Origin: Dehalococcoidia bacterium
GTDB lineage: Bacteria; Chloroflexota; Dehalococcoidia; Dehalococcoidales; CSSed11-197
Assembly (NCBI GenBank): GCA_003552785.1
Contig: PUOQ01000115.1
Location: forward strand, 1-8,945
DNA length: 8,945 bases
Reading direction: 5' to 3'
A model generated the notes under the pieces. That model was not told where the DNA came from. It searched no databases and worked only from the letters and a program-made list of their open reading frames with translations. This document shows, piece by piece, positions 1 through 6,377 of this stretch (within the stretch, counting starts at the first letter, position 1; each line of letters starts with the position of its first letter). Position numbers and translations under genes: made by a program.

Positions 1-123
1 ATGGCTAACGTCATTCGGCGTGGTGCTCGAAAATTCTCTGCCATAAGAGTAATTATCATAGCATAAACTGCAGATCCAATCATAACCTTGTTTGCACTCA
101 TTGGGATTGCTATAATTGACCAT
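1..123 (-). CDS. Possible N-terminal fragment of an unrecognised cysteine-containing protein (runs off left edge)
   Basis: Reading leftward from the ATG at 123-121, 41 codons stay open to the window edge. The first in-frame stop upstream of the ATG lies at 145-147. The peptide begins MVNYSNPNECKQG and contains C-x7-C-x2-C (residues 10, 18, 21) within a Tyr/Trp/Asn-rich stretch, reminiscent of half of a zinc-binding knuckle. I do not recognise the family. Against it being real: there is no clear Shine-Dalgarno site (only a distant AGGG), the start lies 17 bp from the proB start in divergent orientation, and a promoter-like element for proB lies inside it. Another leftward frame and two rightward frames are also partly open here, so the call is weak. 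Confidence 0.3.
   Translation of the reverse strand, partial: MVNYSNPNECKQGYDWICSLCYDNYSYGREFSSTTPNDVSH
88..116 (+). promoter_or_regulatory. Putative sigma-70 type promoter of the proB operon
   Basis: TTGTTT at 88-93 is followed after exactly 17 bp by a perfect TATAAT at 111-116. Transcription would start near 123, leaving a leader of only about 18 nt before the proB ATG at 141. The -35 box matches the consensus in only the TTG positions. The call conflicts with the possible leftward ORF over the same bases. Confidence 0.4.
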
Positions 124-140
124 ATATTGAATGCCCTGAT

Positions 141-1274
141 ATGTTCAACAAAAACGATAATAATCACAAGCGTGTTGTAGTTAAAGTAGGCACCAACCTG
201 CTCACCAGCAATTCCTCCTGCCTGGATTTAACTGCTATCACCAGGCTGGTTTCTGAAATTTCTGCCCTGCATCAAGAAGGTTATCAGATTACGCTGGTTT
301 CTTCAGGTGCATGTGCCGCAGGCAGAGAAAAGACAGGTAAAGTCAAAGGGCTGGCTGAAATCGCTGAACGCCAGGTTTATGCCTCGGTAGGACAAAGCCG
401 CCTGATGAACATTTATGAGAAACTATTCAAAGAACATAAAATTATTGTTGCCCAGGCTTTGCTTACCAAGCACGATCTTTCAGACCGTTCCGGTTATTTA
501 AACGCACGCAATACACTGATGTCCCTGTTGGATCTGGGCATTCTTTGCATCGTTAATGAAAATGACGTAGTTGCTATAGATGAGATCCGGGAAGAAAAAT
601 TCGGAGATAATGACAACCTTTCAGCAATGGTTGCCAACCTGGTCGATGCCGACCTGCTGCTTATTCTGTCTGATGTAAGTGGCCTTTATACTTATGACCC
701 GTTAAGGCACCCCAATAAAGCAAAACTTATCCCCGTTGTTGAAAAAATAAACAGCAATATTCAGCGCATGGCAATTTCAACGCATAGCAAAGCAGCTACC
801 GGTGGAATGATAACCAAGCTGGAAGCTGCCAGACTGGCCACTGAATCCGGCATTAGTGTTATAATTGCCTCCGGCTCCGAACCTGACATTATTAAACGAG
901 CAGTCCACGGTGAAGCAGTGGGTACCCGGTTCCTTCCTGTGGGGAGCCGCAAAGAGAGCCGGCAGCGCTGGCTCCTTTCAGGCCTTTGCACCCGTGGCAA
1001 CGTGAAACTGGACAAGGGTGCCGTTACCGCCTTAAAAACACAAAAACGCAGTCTCTTACCGGCTGGTGTAAAAAATGTTCATGGTAAATTCAACCGCGGT
1101 GATGCAGTTAACATCCTGGACTATGATGGTGCCAGGCTGGGGTCCGGTCTAATCAATTACAGCTCAGATGATTTAAAACAAATTATAGGGGTGCACTCTT
1201 CTAAGATTAAAGATATTCTTGGCTACGATTACGGCGCCGAAGTAATACATAGAAATAATCTGGTAATTTTATAA
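141..1274 (+). CDS. proB: Glutamate 5-kinase (amino-acid kinase domain plus C-terminal PUA domain)
   Basis: ProB phosphorylates L-glutamate with ATP to gamma-glutamyl phosphate, the committed cytoplasmic step of proline synthesis; the product passes to ProA. The 377-residue length is typical for the two-domain form. The kinase domain (about residues 10-265) shows KVGTNLLT for nucleotide binding, the SSGACAAG loop, NARNTL, VNENDVV, FGDNDNLSA, the DVSGLYT-x-DP segment and ATGGMITK. The last of these is usually GTGGMxTK, so the first glycine is alanine here. Residues about 282-365 form the PUA domain common in bacterial ProB. The ATG at 141 is the only ATG near the family start, and an in-frame stop lies at 117-119. 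No Shine-Dalgarno sequence precedes it, unlike the downstream genes. It is first of a three-gene operon, with the next start 10 nt after its stop. Proline feedback inhibition is known for the family but cannot be judged here. Confidence 0.96.
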   Translation: MFNKNDNNHKRVVVKVGTNLLTSNSSCLDLTAITRLVSEISALHQEGYQITLVSSGACAAGREKTGKVKGLAEIAERQVYASVGQSRLMNIYEKLFKEHKIIVAQALLTKHDLSDRSGYLNARNTLMSLLDLGILCIVNENDVVAIDEIREEKFGDNDNLSAMVANLVDADLLLILSDVSGLYTYDPLRHPNKAKLIPVVEKINSNIQRMAISTHSKAATGGMITKLEAARLATESGISVIIASGSEPDIIKRAVHGEAVGTRFLPVGSRKESRQRWLLSGLCTRGNVKLDKGAVTALKTQKRSLLPAGVKNVHGKFNRGDAVNILDYDGARLGSGLINYSSDDLKQIIGVHSSKIKDILGYDYGAEVIHRNNLVIL

Positions 1275-1284
1275 AGGAGAAACA

Positions 1285-1554
1285 ATGGCAATCGGACATC
1301 TTTACAGCGCTCATGACGGGAATCTATTGGTTGAGGTTAACTACCGGCTCATTGCTGACAATGATAACGGCTGGTGGGGCGAACTTGTCCTTGCCGACAA
1401 GAAACCTTTGAAAGAAGGCGACAGCTACCTGATCCTTCTCGAAGATGGAAGGAAAGGCAGATGCTTTTTAAGGAAAAAAGTAAACCGGGCGGTTCAGGGC
1501 TTGAGTCCTCTATACTGTTATATTTTCAGAGGCAACGGAGACCTAAGAAATTAG
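1285..1554 (+). CDS. Small conserved-looking protein of unknown function between proB and proA
   Basis: This 89-residue protein was not recognised. It has a strong ribosome binding site (AAGGAGA at 1274-1280, 4 nt before the ATG), and this site overlaps the proB stop codon, so translation is probably coupled. It has no signal peptide or membrane segment. The sequence alternates short hydrophobic runs (LLVEVNYRL, WWGELVL, YLILLEDG, YCYIFRG) with charged turns such as EDGRKGRCFLRKK, suggesting a compact, mostly beta cytosolic fold. Notable points are a WWGEL motif near residue 30, a basic KGRCFLRKKVNR stretch near residues 56-68, and two cysteines. Its place inside the proline operon suggests co-expression with ProB and ProA, but a role in proline synthesis is only inference. 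The reading frame is far better supported by its RBS than the overlapping frame at 1374-1595. Confidence 0.8.
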   Translation: MAIGHLYSAHDGNLLVEVNYRLIADNDNGWWGELVLADKKPLKEGDSYLILLEDGRKGRCFLRKKVNRAVQGLSPLYCYIFRGNGDLRN

Positions 1555-1577
1555 TATTATGTAAATCTATCCTGTAT

Positions 1578-1586
1578 AAAGGAGGG
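1578..1586 (+). promoter_or_regulatory. Strong Shine-Dalgarno site deciding the GTG start of proA
   Basis: AAAGGAGGG ends 5 nt before the GTG at 1592. The in-frame ATG at 1604 would be 17 nt from the site, so the GTG is the better start. Confidence 0.75.
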
Positions 1587-1591
1587 CTATC

Positions 1592-2863
1592 GTGACAACT
1601 TACATGGAAGAAGCATCCACCAAGGCAGAGGCAGCTCGCCTGGCATCCCGAAAACTGGCTTATACCCGGACCGATATTAAAAACGAGGCACTTGAAAACA
1701 TATCCCGGTATCTAATTGAATGCCAGGACGAGATTCTTAAAGCCAATGAAATAGACTATACAAACGCACTTCAATCCGGTATGAACCCTGCTATGCTCGA
1801 CAGGTTAATGCTTGATGAGGGCCGGATACAAAACATGTCCCAGGACGTTACCAGAATAAGAGCACTATCCGACCCCGTTGGGGAGATGTTTGACACTCAA
1901 ACCATGCCCAACGGCATGATAATCGGAAAAAAGAGAGTGCCCCTGGGTGTTATTGCTGCTATCTACGAAAGCCGCCCCAATGTAACTATCGATATATCCA
2001 GCCTTTGCTTGAAAAGTGGCAACGCCCTTTTACTTAGAGGCGGCAAAGAAGCTTTTTACACAAACAAAGCCTTGACCGGTGTTGTGATTCGGGCCTGTGG
2101 GGAAGCTGGCCTGCCCGACAATTCGGTGCAATTTATTGAAAACACTGAACGCAATCTTGTTAATTATTTACTAAAAATGAACTATTTGATTGACCTTGTA
2201 GTGCCCCGGGGTGGTGCCGGACTAATTCAAATGATCAGAGAGAACTCGACCATTCCGGTTGTCGCCGGCGGCGTTGGAGTATGCCATACTTATGTAGACT
2301 CCGAAGCCAATATAGACGAGGCTGTAGATATTGTTTTTAACGCCAAAACTCAACGCCCAACTGTCTGCAATGCCCTGGATACAGTTATTGTTCACAAAGA
2401 TATTGCCGGTGAATACCTTCACTTGCTTGCAAAACAACTTTTCAATGCCGGTGTAGAAATGCGCTGTGACGAAAAAGCTTACCGGATTATCAAGGATAAG
2501 GGCTTTGATTGCCTGCAGGCCACACATGATGATTGGGGGATGGAGTTTTTGAGCCTGATAATAGCCGTCAAGACAGTCGACAACATGGACGAAGCAATTA
2601 AACACATTGAAACCTTTGGTTCGGGGCATTCTGAGGCAATCCTCAGCCAGAACTACTCTTCGGTGATGAGATTCCTTAATGAGGTCGATGCCGCCGCCGT
2701 TTTTGCCAACGCAAGTACTCGTTTTACCGATGGAGCCCAATTTGGACTGGGTGCAGAAGTAGGCATTTCCACCCAGAAATTTCATGCCAGAGGCCCACTC
2801 GGATTAAGAGAAATTACATCTTATAAGTGGGTTATATTTGGCAACGGGCACATAAGACATTAA
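1592..2863 (+). CDS. proA: Glutamate-5-semialdehyde dehydrogenase (gamma-glutamyl phosphate reductase)
   Basis: ProA reduces gamma-glutamyl phosphate with NADPH to glutamate 5-semialdehyde, which cyclises to pyrroline-5-carboxylate for ProC. The 423 residues match the family length. Recognisable blocks of this aldehyde dehydrogenase relative are VPLGVIAAIYESRPNVT (about 116-132), the Lys-Ser-Gly-Asn / LLRGGKEA cofactor region (about 141-154), IDLVVPRGG (about 200-208), VGVCHTYVD (about 228-236), and NAKTQRPTVCNA with the catalytic Cys259. Near the C-terminus are FANASTRF, GLGAEVGISTQK and HARGPLGL. The usual Gly before the VCNA block is Thr, and the usual Asn before CH is Val; both look like tolerated variation. 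A GTG start is chosen because of the adjacent Shine-Dalgarno site. The gene follows the small ORF by 37 nt and closes the proline operon. Its stop codon overlaps that of the oppositely oriented rph. Confidence 0.96.
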   Translation: MTTYMEEASTKAEAARLASRKLAYTRTDIKNEALENISRYLIECQDEILKANEIDYTNALQSGMNPAMLDRLMLDEGRIQNMSQDVTRIRALSDPVGEMFDTQTMPNGMIIGKKRVPLGVIAAIYESRPNVTIDISSLCLKSGNALLLRGGKEAFYTNKALTGVVIRACGEAGLPDNSVQFIENTERNLVNYLLKMNYLIDLVVPRGGAGLIQMIRENSTIPVVAGGVGVCHTYVDSEANIDEAVDIVFNAKTQRPTVCNALDTVIVHKDIAGEYLHLLAKQLFNAGVEMRCDEKAYRIIKDKGFDCLQATHDDWGMEFLSLIIAVKTVDNMDEAIKHIETFGSGHSEAILSQNYSSVMRFLNEVDAAAVFANASTRFTDGAQFGLGAEVGISTQKFHARGPLGLREITSYKWVIFGNGHIRH

Positions 2864-3597
2864 GCCAGACTGATACCGAGTTCTTTTATGATGTTCTGCT
2901 GAATTTCAAAAAGCCGGTTGATACCTGCCTCGGCAAGGTCGAGCATTTCATCCATTTGCCTGCGGCTGAACGGTTTAGTTTCAGCTGTCCCCTGTACTTC
3001 CACCAGGTCTGACCTTGATGTCATGATAACGTTAAAATCAACCTCGGCACTGGAGTCTTCATCATAGTTCAAGTCAAGAAGCAACCGCCCCTTGCTAATT
3101 CCAACACTGGTAGCAGCGACAGCCTGACTCATAAACAGGTTGTTTACCAACCCCATGCGAGACATATTATATATAGCCTGATAGAGTGCAATATATGCAC
3201 CGGTAATGGCTGCGGTTCGCGTACCGCCATCGGCTTGCACTACATCACAATCAAGTATTATTGTTCTTTCGCCCAGCTGCGAAAGGTCGGTTACCGCTCT
3301 TAGTGATCTTCCGATTAACCTTTGTATTTCCTGATTCCTTCCGGATATCCTGCCGGTAACGCTGTCTCGAGTCGTGCGGCTGGCAGTAGCCCTGGGCAGC
3401 ATCGCATACTCTGCAGTAACCCAACCGGTTCCGGTGCCCCTTAAAAAGGGAGGGGCCTTGTCTTCTACAGTTGCCGAACATACAACTACCGTTTTGCCCA
3501 CTTCAATAATGACCGAGCCCTCGGCAAAAGACTGAAAACCTGGAGTTATTTTAACCGGTCGCAGTTCATTATAATTGCGGCCATCGATACGCTTCAT
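2860..3597 (-). CDS. rph: Ribonuclease PH
   Basis: RNase PH is a phosphate-dependent 3'-5' exoribonuclease that trims tRNA 3' ends as a hexameric ring. From the ATG at 3597 the protein has 245 residues, the normal length, and begins MKRIDGRNYNELRPVKIT, the classic RNase PH N-terminus. Family blocks follow: PPFLRGTGTGWVTAEYAMLP (about 49-68), RNQEIQRLIGRSLRA (about 87-101, including phosphate-binding Arg87), ILDCDVVQADGGTRTAA (about 114-130), then DLNYDEDSSAEVDFN with catalytic acidic residues, and EVQGTAETKPFSR. A reading frame opens 40 codons further upstream, from 3717, but that extension overlaps the end of cinA and has no family similarity. An AAAGGA site 5 nt before the ATG at 3597 decides the start. 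It lies 91 nt downstream of cinA and may have its own promoter. Confidence 0.95.
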   Translation of the reverse strand: MKRIDGRNYNELRPVKITPGFQSFAEGSVIIEVGKTVVVCSATVEDKAPPFLRGTGTGWVTAEYAMLPRATASRTTRDSVTGRISGRNQEIQRLIGRSLRAVTDLSQLGERTIILDCDVVQADGGTRTAAITGAYIALYQAIYNMSRMGLVNNLFMSQAVAATSVGISKGRLLLDLNYDEDSSAEVDFNVIMTSRSDLVEVQGTAETKPFSRRQMDEMLDLAEAGINRLFEIQQNIIKELGISLA

Positions 3598-3602
3598 TTT
3601 TA

Positions 3603-3608
3603 TCCTTT
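3603..3608 (-). promoter_or_regulatory. Shine-Dalgarno site deciding the rph start
   Basis: The minus strand reads AAAGGA ending 5 nt before the ATG at 3597. The competing upstream ATG at 3717 lies inside the cinA coding region, so the internal start is preferred. Confidence 0.7.
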
Positions 3609-3628
3609 CTAGATCAAAAGTTTCGAAG

Positions 3629-3637
3629 AGTATAACA
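3629..3637 (-). promoter_or_regulatory. Possible extended -10 promoter for rph
   Basis: On the minus strand TGTTATACT occupies 3637-3629, an extended -10 (TGn followed by TATACT) in the 91-nt gap after cinA. The predicted transcript start near 3622 would leave a leader of about 25 nt containing the AAAGGA site. No convincing -35 box is present at 17 bp, so rph may also be read through from cinA. Confidence 0.35.
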
Positions 3638-3688
3638 TATAATGATCGGACTCTGTATTTACTCAAAAAACAATCGAAATATTTTCTC

Positions 3689-4168
3689 TTATGCTGTAGA
3701 TTTAAGGTATTCTTCAACCATCCCTAAAGCCGTAAGAGCAAATTTTTGTTTGTTTATAACTCTCGTGTAATTAAAGATGTATTGCCTGCTGCAAGCACCC
3801 TTATCGCTGGCCATGGCACCCCATACCAGCCCAACCGGTTTTTCACCGGTGCCTCCGCCAGGCCCGGCTATACCGGTATCGGCGATACAAATATCCACTT
3901 TTAACAAATTAAGGCCACCTTCTGCCATTTGTTCGGCTACTTGAGAACTTACTGATCCATATTTATGTAATGTTTCTACCTGTACACCAACGAGTTTCAA
4001 TTTCAATTCATTACTATAAGCAACAATGGCACCTTTAAAAACTTCAGAGGAACCTGGAACGTCAGTGATAATGTGGGATATTAACCCCCCTGTAGCCGAC
4101 TCCACAACACCAAGGGTAAGCCCCCTGGATTTCAAATCATCAATTAAAGCACTGGCATCATTAAACAT
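3689..4168 (-). CDS. pncC: CinA C-terminal domain protein, nicotinamide-nucleotide amidohydrolase (PncC type)
   Basis: This stand-alone CinA C-terminal domain of 159 residues is close to E. coli PncC (about 165). The family deamidates nicotinamide mononucleotide to nicotinate mononucleotide, recycling NAD by-products in the cytoplasm. Visible motifs are LGVVESATGGLISH (family ESCTGG, here with Cys replaced by Ala but the conserved Ser kept), VPGSSEVFKGAIVAYSNELK (a block lining the active site), LHKYGSVSSQVAEQMAEG, and ADTGIAGPGGGTGEKPVGLVW. The N-terminal molybdopterin-binding-like domain of full-length CinA is absent, and no coding remnant of it is seen upstream. The start at 4168 is preceded on the minus strand by GGAGAA about 8 nt away. 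It is first of a leftward pair with rph and is divergent from the membrane protein gene at 4288. The biochemical activity is inferred from the family. Confidence 0.88.
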   Translation of the reverse strand: MFNDASALIDDLKSRGLTLGVVESATGGLISHIITDVPGSSEVFKGAIVAYSNELKLKLVGVQVETLHKYGSVSSQVAEQMAEGGLNLLKVDICIADTGIAGPGGGTGEKPVGLVWGAMASDKGACSRQYIFNYTRVINKQKFALTALGMVEEYLKSTA

Positions 4169-4287
4169 TTAACACATTCTCCAAATTGGGGTATGGACTA
4201 TTATTACCTCATTATGTTAATATCGCTTAGTCTGTATTGTGTTCATTATAATTAATTATTAAATGATAATAAATCACGGAGGCTGTT
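4169..4287. promoter_or_regulatory. AT-rich divergent intergenic region between pncC and the small membrane protein gene
   Basis: This 119-bp AT-rich gap must hold promoters for both directions. The rightward strand has a perfect TATAAT at 4247-4252 but no good -35 box at 16-18 bp. The leftward strand has an overlapping TATAAT at 4250-4245 and a CATAAT at 4217-4212, likewise without strong -35 boxes. A good RBS, CGGAGG at 4277-4282, serves the rightward gene. No operator-like inverted repeat stands out. Confidence 0.35.
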
Positions 4288-4518
4288 ATGGCAACTATAT
4301 GCCTGACACTTAATTTCTTAGGTATCGCTGCGGCAATTGCCGCAGCTCTTACAGTTACCGACATAATGCCCGGTTTTGTTCAATTAGGCTCTATTCTGTC
4401 TCCTGAAATTGCTACTGGAATATTCTGGAGCGTTATTGCGATTATACTATTATTATCCGGAATTGCTTTTGGAGTTTATCAGATAGCAGATAGTTCCACC
4501 AGCAGGAATGAAAAATAG
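4288..4518 (+). CDS. Small two-helix membrane protein of unknown function
   Basis: This 76-residue protein was not recognised. A strong Shine-Dalgarno site (CGGAGG) ends 5 nt before the ATG. Two hydrophobic segments are clear: residues about 8-24, rich in Ala, Leu and Ile, and residues about 42-66 (IFWSVIAIILLLSGIAFGVY). They are joined by a short loop containing Asp, Pro and Gly, and a polar tail (SSTSRNEK) follows. This is a helical hairpin, probably in the cytoplasmic membrane; the first segment might instead act as an uncleaved signal anchor. There are no cysteine pairs or charged residues inside the helices to suggest catalysis. Its last codons overlap the DUF167 gene by 11 nt, indicating co-translation. 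Toxin-like or holin-like roles are conceivable from size alone, but nothing specific supports them. Confidence 0.7.
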   Translation: MATICLTLNFLGIAAAIAAALTVTDIMPGFVQLGSILSPEIATGIFWSVIAIILLLSGIAFGVYQIADSSTSRNEK

Positions 4519-4777
4519 CTGTCAGTTGAACCTGAAAATTTCTCCTGGTGCCAAGCACAATGATCTTGGGGTGCTTGAAGACGGCACATTAAAAGTTAGG
4601 GTTAAAGCCCCACCTGTTGACGGCAAAGCCAATCAGGAGCTTATCAGGTTTTTAAGTAAAAAGCTTAAAGTGCCCGGGTCCAGCATTGCCATCACTCATG
4701 GATTTACTTCAAAAAACAAAGTAATCTCCATTGATGGCCTCACCATTGAAGAAATCTGCATAAGGCTGGGTATATAA
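4508..4777 (+). CDS. DUF167 (YggU family) protein
   Basis: This 89-residue protein belongs to the DUF167/YggU family, small alpha/beta proteins found in bacteria and eukaryotes whose function is not settled. The hallmark block LKVRVKAPPVDGKANQELIRFL is at about residues 28-49, followed by the KLKVPGSSIAITHG and KNKVISIDG blocks that complete the fold. The ATG lies inside the end of the preceding membrane-protein gene (11-nt overlap). An AGGA sits immediately before it, too close for a normal Shine-Dalgarno site, so translation probably depends on coupling. A TTG at codon 7 is a weaker alternative. In many genomes DUF167 genes neighbour YggT-type membrane proteins; the upstream two-helix protein recalls that pairing but I do not see clear YggT sequence. 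It converges on pepA with only 15 nt between the stop codons. Confidence 0.88.
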   Translation: MKNSCQLNLKISPGAKHNDLGVLEDGTLKVRVKAPPVDGKANQELIRFLSKKLKVPGSSIAITHGFTSKNKVISIDGLTIEEICIRLGI

Positions 4778-4792
4778 ACCATTCAATCTGGA

Positions 4793-6301
4793 TTACTTAA
4801 TCTTTTCTGCCATGTTCATAGCCAGATTGGTCAAAGTTCTTACCGGTACCCCGGTCCCGCCTTTTTTCCAGTATCCACGGTCTTTGCTTATCATCGCAGT
4901 TCCGGCAATATCGAGATGCACCCATGGATTATCCCCGACAAATTCTGATAAAAACAGTGCCGCTGTAATCGCCCCTGCGTCCCGCCCGCCGGCGTTTTTC
5001 ATATCAGCAATGTCACTCTTATACTGCTCCCTGTATTCAGAAAACATCGGCATCTGCCACATGTATTCACCGGCCTCTTCTCCGGCATCAACAACCATTT
5101 GCCCGAATTCCGGTTTATTGGTAAATACTCCGGTTGCAACCTCGCCGAGCGCTATCACGCAGGCCCCGGTAAGAGTGGCAACGTCAACCACGTATTTTGC
5201 TCCCATCCTTCCTGCGTAGGTTAATACATCTGCCATTGTCATTCTGCCCTCTGCATCAGTAGATATAACCTCAACAGTTTTGCCTGACATGGTTTTAACT
5301 ACGTCACCGGGGCGTTGAGCCTTGCCGTCAGGCAAATTTTCCACAGCAGCTACAAGAGCAACAACATTGATAGCAGGTTTTAGCCTTGAAATGGCATTTA
5401 TAGCGGCTATAACAGATGCCCCGCCGGCCATATCCATTTTCATTTGCTCCATTTTTTCCGAAGGTTTTATGGATATGCCCCCCGAATCAAAGGTTACTGC
5501 CTTGCCCACCAGAGCCAGGTCTACCTCCTCGGAAGAGCGTCCCTTGTACTTAATTACAATAAACTTGGGGGGATTGCAACTGCCCCTGGCTACAGCCATT
5601 ATAGCTTCCATCTCCATCTCTTCCATCCGCTCTACTTCCATAACATCAATTTCCAAATTATTCTCTTTTGCCACATCGTTCGCAACCATTGCCATTTGTT
5701 CGGGTATCATGTAATTGGCCGGCTCGTTAATCATATCGCGGGCAAAATTGGCAGCTTCAGCAAGGACTTTACCTTTAAAAATGCCTTCATTAATAGTTGC
5801 TATATCTTCCTGCTTTTCTGAAAGCAAGGTTATTTTCTCAATTTTATTATGATTTTCTGAATTGGTAACGTACTTTTTAAATGACCAGTTCCCAAAGATA
5901 AACCCCTCAGCAACCAATTGAGCGAGTATACTTTTACTCTCGATTCCCTTGAGGTTCCCGGGTAAACTTACCGCGACATCGGTAACACCTATTTTTACAA
6001 GCGCACGACAGGCATTAGCCATAGCCCTGCGCAGCACGTCTGCTTTAAATTGCTCCCTTTTGCCAAGGCCGGTTATCAAAACTCTTTGTGGCTCGATTTT
6101 TCCAAAGCTGTGAATAGTGGTAACTTCACCGTCTTTTGCTTTTATTTCTCCCTGAGTAATTAATTGTTGTATCTTACCATCCAAAGAATGGTCAATATCT
6201 TTCAAGCAACCCTCAATTTTTGGTTCCTTTTCAAAGCAGCAAACTACCAGCGCTTCAGCCTTACATTCTCCCGGGTTTATCGCTTCAACTTGAAATTCCA
6301 T
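4793..6301 (-). CDS. pepA: Leucyl aminopeptidase (M17 family, cytosol aminopeptidase)
   Basis: PepA is a hexameric, two-metal aminopeptidase that removes N-terminal residues from cytoplasmic peptides; some homologues also bind DNA. From the ATG at 6301 the protein has 502 residues, the usual size, with an N-terminal macro-like domain (about 1-165) and a C-terminal catalytic domain. Metal and catalytic residues are intact: Lys267 and Asp272 in VGKAVTFDSGG, Lys279 in ISIKP, Asp290 in MKMDMAGG, and Asp349, Glu351 and Arg353 in STDAEGR. The usual NTDAEGR has Ser in place of Asn, and GKG is GKA; neither removes a ligand. The upstream in-frame ATG at 6319 adds six residues but has only a weak RBS, while GGAGG lies 4 nt before 6301. 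It follows thiC on the same strand with a 76-nt gap and no visible terminator, so it may be partly under TPP riboswitch control. Confidence 0.95.
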   Translation of the reverse strand: MEFQVEAINPGECKAEALVVCCFEKEPKIEGCLKDIDHSLDGKIQQLITQGEIKAKDGEVTTIHSFGKIEPQRVLITGLGKREQFKADVLRRAMANACRALVKIGVTDVAVSLPGNLKGIESKSILAQLVAEGFIFGNWSFKKYVTNSENHNKIEKITLLSEKQEDIATINEGIFKGKVLAEAANFARDMINEPANYMIPEQMAMVANDVAKENNLEIDVMEVERMEEMEMEAIMAVARGSCNPPKFIVIKYKGRSSEEVDLALVGKAVTFDSGGISIKPSEKMEQMKMDMAGGASVIAAINAISRLKPAINVVALVAAVENLPDGKAQRPGDVVKTMSGKTVEVISTDAEGRMTMADVLTYAGRMGAKYVVDVATLTGACVIALGEVATGVFTNKPEFGQMVVDAGEEAGEYMWQMPMFSEYREQYKSDIADMKNAGGRDAGAITAALFLSEFVGDNPWVHLDIAGTAMISKDRGYWKKGGTGVPVRTLTNLAMNMAEKIK

Positions 6302-6305
6302 TTCG

Positions 6306-6310
6306 CCTCC
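6306..6310 (-). promoter_or_regulatory. Shine-Dalgarno site deciding the pepA start
   Basis: GGAGG on the minus strand lies 4 nt before the ATG at 6301, slightly close but far stronger than the AGG 11 nt before the alternative ATG at 6319. Confidence 0.6.
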
Positions 6311-6377
6311 ATTTTTCATTTTTGATATACCTGTCTGGCTTATTCAGATTTTTAGTTGTGTGACCTTCTTAAAATTT

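Noticed and set aside
1..66. A rightward 21-codon frame from an ATG at the first base
   Set aside because: It is too short, coincides with the window edge and could equally be an internal methionine or chance; no support for a gene tail.
1374..1595. A 73-codon rightward frame overlapping the small gene at 1285
   Set aside because: The frame at 1285 has a strong RBS and a sensible composition; this one has neither and its end intrudes on the proA start.
2222..2785. A 187-codon open frame on the minus strand inside proA
   Set aside because: It is the antisense shadow of a clearly conserved proA; no RBS and no family resemblance.
3598..3717. A 40-residue N-terminal extension of RNase PH
   Set aside because: It overlaps the cinA end, carries no family similarity, and the internal ATG has a well-placed AAAGGA.
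4812..5821. Several rightward open frames (4812-5219, 5322-5714, 5444-5821) across pepA
   Set aside because: They are antisense to a pepA with all catalytic residues intact and have composition typical of shadow frames.
6302..6319. A six-residue longer PepA start
   Set aside because: The ATG at 6301 has GGAGG just upstream, whereas 6319 has only a weak AGG.
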